A stretch of DNA of 8,286 bases. Source: Campylobacterota bacterium (GTDB taxonomy: Bacteria > Campylobacterota > Campylobacteria > Campylobacterales > Sulfurovaceae). The DNA lies in contig JAHZJZ010000200.1 of NCBI GenBank assembly GCA_022600655.1, forward strand, positions 1 to 8,286, given 5' to 3'. The notes beneath the pieces are model-generated. The model was not told where the DNA came from. It saw nothing but the letters and a program-made list of their open reading frames with translations, and made no database searches. Within the stretch, counting starts at the first letter, position 1. The number at the start of each line of letters is the position of its first letter. Shown in pieces: positions 5,953-8,286 of the stretch. Both the position numbers and the translations under genes were made by a program.

Positions 5953-5975
5953 AATTTGATTGATTATATCAAATT
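5953..5975. promoter_or_regulatory. 23-bp inverted repeat (candidate operator) in the divergent promoter region
   Basis: AATTTGAT (5953-5960) and ATCAAATT (5968-5975) are perfect eight-base inverted arms with a seven-base spacer. The repeat covers the moeA -10 box and the -35 of the opposing promoter, so a bound dimer could affect both. The TTGAT/ATCAA half-sites equal those of the palindrome at 3805-3818, but the spacing (7 rather than 4) differs. Confidence 0.4.
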
Positions 5976-5985
5976 AGGGTATAAT
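5956..5985 (+). promoter_or_regulatory. Promoter of the membrane protein/rsmE pair
   Basis: TTGATT (5956-5961) and TATAAT (5980-5985), separated by 18 bases, form one of the better -35/-10 pairs in the window. Transcription would start near 5992, leaving a leader of about 16 bases with AAGAGG (5997-6002) as ribosome site. Confidence 0.6.
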
Positions 5986-5991
5986 TTGCCT
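5963..5991 (-). promoter_or_regulatory. Promoter of moeA (- strand)
   Basis: On the - strand TATAAT lies at 5968-5963, with a poor -35 (AGGCAA, complement of 5986-5991) 17 bases upstream. The leader would be only about 20 bases, leaving no room for a molybdenum-cofactor riboswitch. It overlaps the opposing promoter. Confidence 0.5.
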
Positions 5992-6007
5992 AAAAAAAGA
6001 GGTTCTT

Positions 6008-6442
6008 ATGTTTGGTGAGTTTGCAGAGATGGTTCTCTATCATGCTGTTTTGATAAAAATAATGTTGGGGTGGTTTGTTATAGGTCTTATAACACCATTT
6101 GTAAGTGCTGATTGTGCAACAATCATAAAGCGAAAACGAATCTATATGTTTGTCTCTCATGGGTTAATTACAACGGTTGCCTTTGGTGGTTTGGTTGCTT
6201 TTGTGTTTGTCCAAATGCCCTTTAATATGAGTATGTTTCTGATGATAGTTGCCTATATCGCAATTAGTGCTATTGAGAGTATTAAGTACTTAAAAATGCT
6301 AAAAACACGTTCTAAGCCAGAGAGTTGTGTTAAGAACATGAGAGTTATTGCTTTAAAGTATACCTTAGTAAACATCGCCATTGTCACAGCTCTTGTGGTA
6401 TGGAAAATCATGGAAGTCAAAAGTGCAGTACCTGTATCATAA
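6008..6442 (+). CDS. Small integral membrane protein with four predicted helices, unknown function
   Basis: This 144-residue protein is very hydrophobic, with likely membrane helices at about 12-33, 46-69, 74-91 and 113-133. Charged loops separate them (KRKR at 41-44; a Lys/Arg-rich loop at about 93-112). I do not recognise a named family. His12 in the first helix and His51 near the second are polar residues in otherwise apolar segments, which recalls haem- or metal-handling four-helix proteins (CopD/SirB2-like), but that is only an impression. Ribosome site AAGAGG at 5997-6002 supports the ATG. Its last 20 bases overlap the start of rsmE, so the two are cotranscribed and probably translationally coupled. 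The pairing with rsmE does not reveal a role. Confidence 0.75.
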   Translation: MFGEFAEMVLYHAVLIKIMLGWFVIGLITPFVSADCATIIKRKRIYMFVSHGLITTVAFGGLVAFVFVQMPFNMSMFLMIVAYIAISAIESIKYLKMLKTRSKPESCVKNMRVIALKYTLVNIAIVTALVVWKIMEVKSAVPVS

Positions 6443-7091
6443 AGAGGCAGGATGCTCAACGCTTTTACTAAAGGGTGATGAACATCGCTATATCTTTAAA
6501 GTGCGACGACACCGAGAAGGTGAAGTGATTGCCTTGCGTAACTTAGAAGATGAGAAGATTTACTACTACACGATAAGTAGCCTTGATAAAAAAGAGGCTC
6601 ACTTACAATTACAAAATAGTGAAGTTCTATCGGTTAAAGCCAAGCAATCACTGCATATCGGTTGGTGTGTTATTGACCCAAAGAGTGTAGAGAAAGTACT
6701 GCCTACCCTTAATGAGATGGGTGTAGAGCAGATAACGTTTATCTACTGTGAACGCTCACAAAAAAGTTTTAAACCCGACTTTACCCGTTTAGAAAAGATA
6801 CTTTTAAACTCCTCTCAGCAGTCTGGACGAAGTGTTATGATGAAGCTCTCTATGGGCAGTTCACTAGAGGAGTTTTTAAATGAATATCCTGAGGCTGTTA
6901 TGATGAATTTTTCAAAAGAGACATTAACCGAGTCTTCAGATGTTTCTACTGTGGTTATTGGTTGTGAGGGAGGCTTTACCATGGAGGAAGTGGCTCTGTT
7001 TAAGGCTAAGAATATTATGGGGTTAGATACACCACTTATTTTAAAAAGTGAATCAGCTGTTTGTGCTGTGGCTTCTAAGGTTTTGTTGTAG
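6423..7091 (+). CDS. rsmE: 16S rRNA (uracil1498-N3)-methyltransferase RsmE
   Basis: RsmE is a SPOUT-class enzyme that methylates N3 of U1498 in 16S rRNA within the 30S subunit, using SAM. The protein has 222 residues. An N-terminal PUA-like region (about 1-70) has the LKGDEHRYIFKVRRHREGE block (16-34). The SPOUT domain has DPKSVEKVLPTLNEMGV (85-101), SSQQSGRS (130-137), the SAM-loop IGCEGGF (179-185; IGPEGGF is the common form) and ILKSESAVCAVASKVL (206-221). The start is a GTG at 6423: GGAAG (6412-6416) lies six bases upstream and MQYLYHKEAG matches the usual RsmE N-terminus. A longer reading from TTG at 6381 would add 14 residues inside the upstream gene without a ribosome site. It overlaps the membrane-protein gene by 20 bases. 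Confidence 0.92.
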   Translation: MQYLYHKEAGCSTLLLKGDEHRYIFKVRRHREGEVIALRNLEDEKIYYYTISSLDKKEAHLQLQNSEVLSVKAKQSLHIGWCVIDPKSVEKVLPTLNEMGVEQITFIYCERSQKSFKPDFTRLEKILLNSSQQSGRSVMMKLSMGSSLEEFLNEYPEAVMMNFSKETLTESSDVSTVVIGCEGGFTMEEVALFKAKNIMGLDTPLILKSESAVCAVASKVLL

Positions 7092-7105
7092 TATCAGTAA
7101 CATAA

Positions 7106-7198
7106 GCGAATCCTAACCTGAAACCTTTGGAAGAGGTGCTTTGTGCTTTGAAGAAGTATAAGTGTTATGATGAGATAGTTGAAAATTTCCAGATGTAG
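7106..7198 (+). pseudogene. Possible remnant: orphan 30-codon reading frame after rsmE
   Basis: The 142-base gap between rsmE and the convergent ATPase gene (7092-7233) has no clear terminator. It does contain an open stretch between TAA (7103-7105) and TAG (7196-7198) reading NPNLKPLEEVLCALKKYKCY followed by DEIVENFQM. The composition is protein-like (amphipathic, no low-complexity runs), but there is no ATG start or ribosome site. It is not in frame with rsmE, which already ends normally. It may be the C-terminal scrap of a deleted gene; chance is also possible in so short a stretch. Confidence 0.25.
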
Positions 7199-7233
7199 AA
7201 ACGAGAGGCTTTGGATTGATGTTTTTTAACATA

Positions 7234-8286
7234 TCAACTCAAAAAACCAAACAACCAAAGAGGAATTTTATTGTTGAATCCCACCTCTATATCATCAGCG
7301 ACCACAAAACTTTTTTCTATGTTTTTAATCTGCTCAAACCCTTTATTTTTTCCACCTATTTCAATGGTATAGGTTCTGTCAATAATAAAATCTCCTTTTT
7401 TAGAAGCCGTAATAAAATGCTTTGCATTTTCCAAAGAGGAAGCGATAAAGCTTTCACGAAGTGTACCTATATTAGATGAAGAACATAAAGAGTCAAACAT
7501 GTTTGGATTGTCAAGATAGATTTTCTCAGGTTTTTTGATAATAGATTCCCCTCGGCTCTGCATGGGTATCATTCTAATAATTCGTCCAGCTTGAAGAGCG
7601 TTAAGATAGGTGTAAAGTGTTTTATTGTCTACATCAACAGCCTCTGAAAGGGTTCTCATATTAGGTTTATAGGGAGCAGATAGACAGAGCATCGTTAAAA
7701 TCTTTTTAATATTTCTAAGTTTTTTTGCATCTATATTATAAATCTTAATTAAATCCACATCAATAGTTTTGTTAATGGCTTCTGTAAGTTTTATTTTACT
7801 ACTCTGTTTATCTTCGAGATAAAAAGGATAAAATCCATACTGCATATAGGCTTTAAAATATTTCAATGGTTTAATCTCAGATATAATTGTAGAAGCTATA
7901 TTTGTGTGATTTGTGATTATCTCTTCTAAAATATACTTATCAAACTTCAGAGAAGTCTCTAGCTCTAAAAACTCTCTAAAAGAGAGGGTGGGTAAAGTAT
8001 ATTTTAATGCTCTTCTGCTTAAGTCAGCATTTTCTAAATGTAGTGCAGAGGAGCCTGAAAAAATAATGTTTATATCAAAAAAATCCCAAATAGTTTTTAG
8101 GTCATTGGCAAAGGTTGCTTGTGTGTGTATCTCATCAAATACAATAAGCTTCCCACCTAAAGCCACAAACTCCTTGGTAACTTCAAGAATGCTTGTTGCA
8201 CTCATCAATGGATGGTCAACAGAGATATAGAGCATCTCTTCGGAGTTGAATTTTGACTTTTTCATAAACTGTAAAAGCAAGGTTGT
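7234..8286 (-). CDS. AAA_14/DUF4143-type ATPase (N-terminus outside window)
   Basis: The gene reads leftwards and is open through the right edge. 350 residues are visible, starting with Thr-Thr-Leu-Leu, which fits the end of a P-loop (GKTTLL) whose glycines lie outside. Counting visible residues, Walker B is KLIVFDE (46-52). A sensor-like IIFSGSSAL follows (74-82), then DLSRR and LSFREFLEL (101-109), all typical of AAA_14 ATPases. The C-terminal half is DUF4143-like: a winged-helix-like LSEAVDVDNKTLYTYLNAL (213-231), then KIYLDNPNMFDSL. Last comes a possible PD-(D/E)XK-like core with Asp299, Glu309 and Lys313 (IEIGGK). Members are cytoplasmic ATPases of unclear role, common as scattered, often horizontally acquired, single genes. 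The TTG at 8280 is not the start, because coding continues to the edge. With about 40 missing residues the length would be about 390, usual for the family. It is convergent with rsmE. Confidence 0.85.
   Translation of the reverse strand, partial: TTLLLQFMKKSKFNSEEMLYISVDHPLMSATSILEVTKEFVALGGKLIVFDEIHTQATFANDLKTIWDFFDINIIFSGSSALHLENADLSRRALKYTLPTLSFREFLELETSLKFDKYILEEIITNHTNIASTIISEIKPLKYFKAYMQYGFYPFYLEDKQSSKIKLTEAINKTIDVDLIKIYNIDAKKLRNIKKILTMLCLSAPYKPNMRTLSEAVDVDNKTLYTYLNALQAGRIIRMIPMQSRGESIIKKPEKIYLDNPNMFDSLCSSSNIGTLRESFIASSLENAKHFITASKKGDFIIDRTYTIEIGGKNKGFEQIKNIEKSFVVADDIEVGFNNKIPLWLFGFLS

Noticed and set aside
5937..6007. Molybdenum-cofactor riboswitch upstream of moeA
   Set aside because: The leader from the inferred promoter is only about 20 bases, far too short.
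6381..6422. TTG start giving a 236-residue RsmE
   Set aside because: No ribosome site, and the extra residues do not resemble the RsmE N-terminus. GTG 6423 with GGAAG fits better.
7219..7232. ATGTT/AACAT hairpin as terminator of the ATPase gene
   Set aside because: Five AT-rich base pairs without a clean U-tract; not enough to call a terminator.
8278..8280. TTG as the start of the ATPase gene
   Set aside because: Coding continues in frame to the right edge and the residues read like the end of a P-loop, so the gene is cut by the window.
1..8286. Insertion sequences, integrase sites, tRNA or rRNA genes
   Set aside because: No transposase or integrase coding, no terminal inverted repeats and no tRNA-like cloverleaf noticed on either strand by eye.

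Overview
The window looks like chromosome from a free-living, respiring member of the Campylobacterota (Sulfurimonas/Sulfurovum/Arcobacter-like; genus not decided). This rests on low G+C by eye, AT-rich promoters with TATAAT -10 boxes and weak -35 boxes, the epsilon-type forms of QueE (CX3CX16C cluster motif) and QueD (about 190 aa with an insertion), an RsmE with IGCEGGF, and a c553-class monohaem cytochrome. No database search was possible, so this is inference.

Layout. Bases 1-180 hold the end of an unrecognised gene. Its stop directly abuts a RhuM-family gene (181-1194), which is itself one base from queE (1196-1954). After queE come a periplasmic thioredoxin-fold protein (2006-2449), a cytoplasmic Sel1-repeat protein (2509-3207) and queD (3218-3799, its ribosome site overlapping the previous stop). 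All are on the + strand. QueD makes 6-carboxytetrahydropterin and QueE converts it to 7-carboxy-7-deazaguanine, two consecutive steps towards preQ0/queuosine, so the two small proteins sit inside a queuosine cluster. Next, behind its own promoter and a perfect FNR-type palindrome, is a lipoprotein gene (3890-4669). It encodes a long 11-residue-repeat helix ending in a cytochrome c553-like haem domain. This is the most unusual gene here.

A short convergent gap with two hairpins (4670-4721) separates it from moeA (4722-5936, - strand, molybdenum insertion into molybdopterin). moeA and a divergent + strand pair, a four-helix membrane protein (6008-6442) and rsmE (6423-7091, 16S rRNA m3U1498 methyltransferase), share a 71-bp promoter region with overlapping -10 boxes and a 23-bp inverted repeat. 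After rsmE lies a 142-bp gap with a short orphan reading frame. Then comes an AAA_14/DUF4143-type ATPase on the - strand (7234-8286), whose start and most of whose P-loop lie beyond the right edge.

The RhuM gene with its left neighbour, and the DUF4143-type ATPase, are the accessory-looking parts. The rest is housekeeping: tRNA modification, molybdenum cofactor, rRNA methylation and electron transfer. No RNA genes, insertion sequences or CRISPR arrays were seen.
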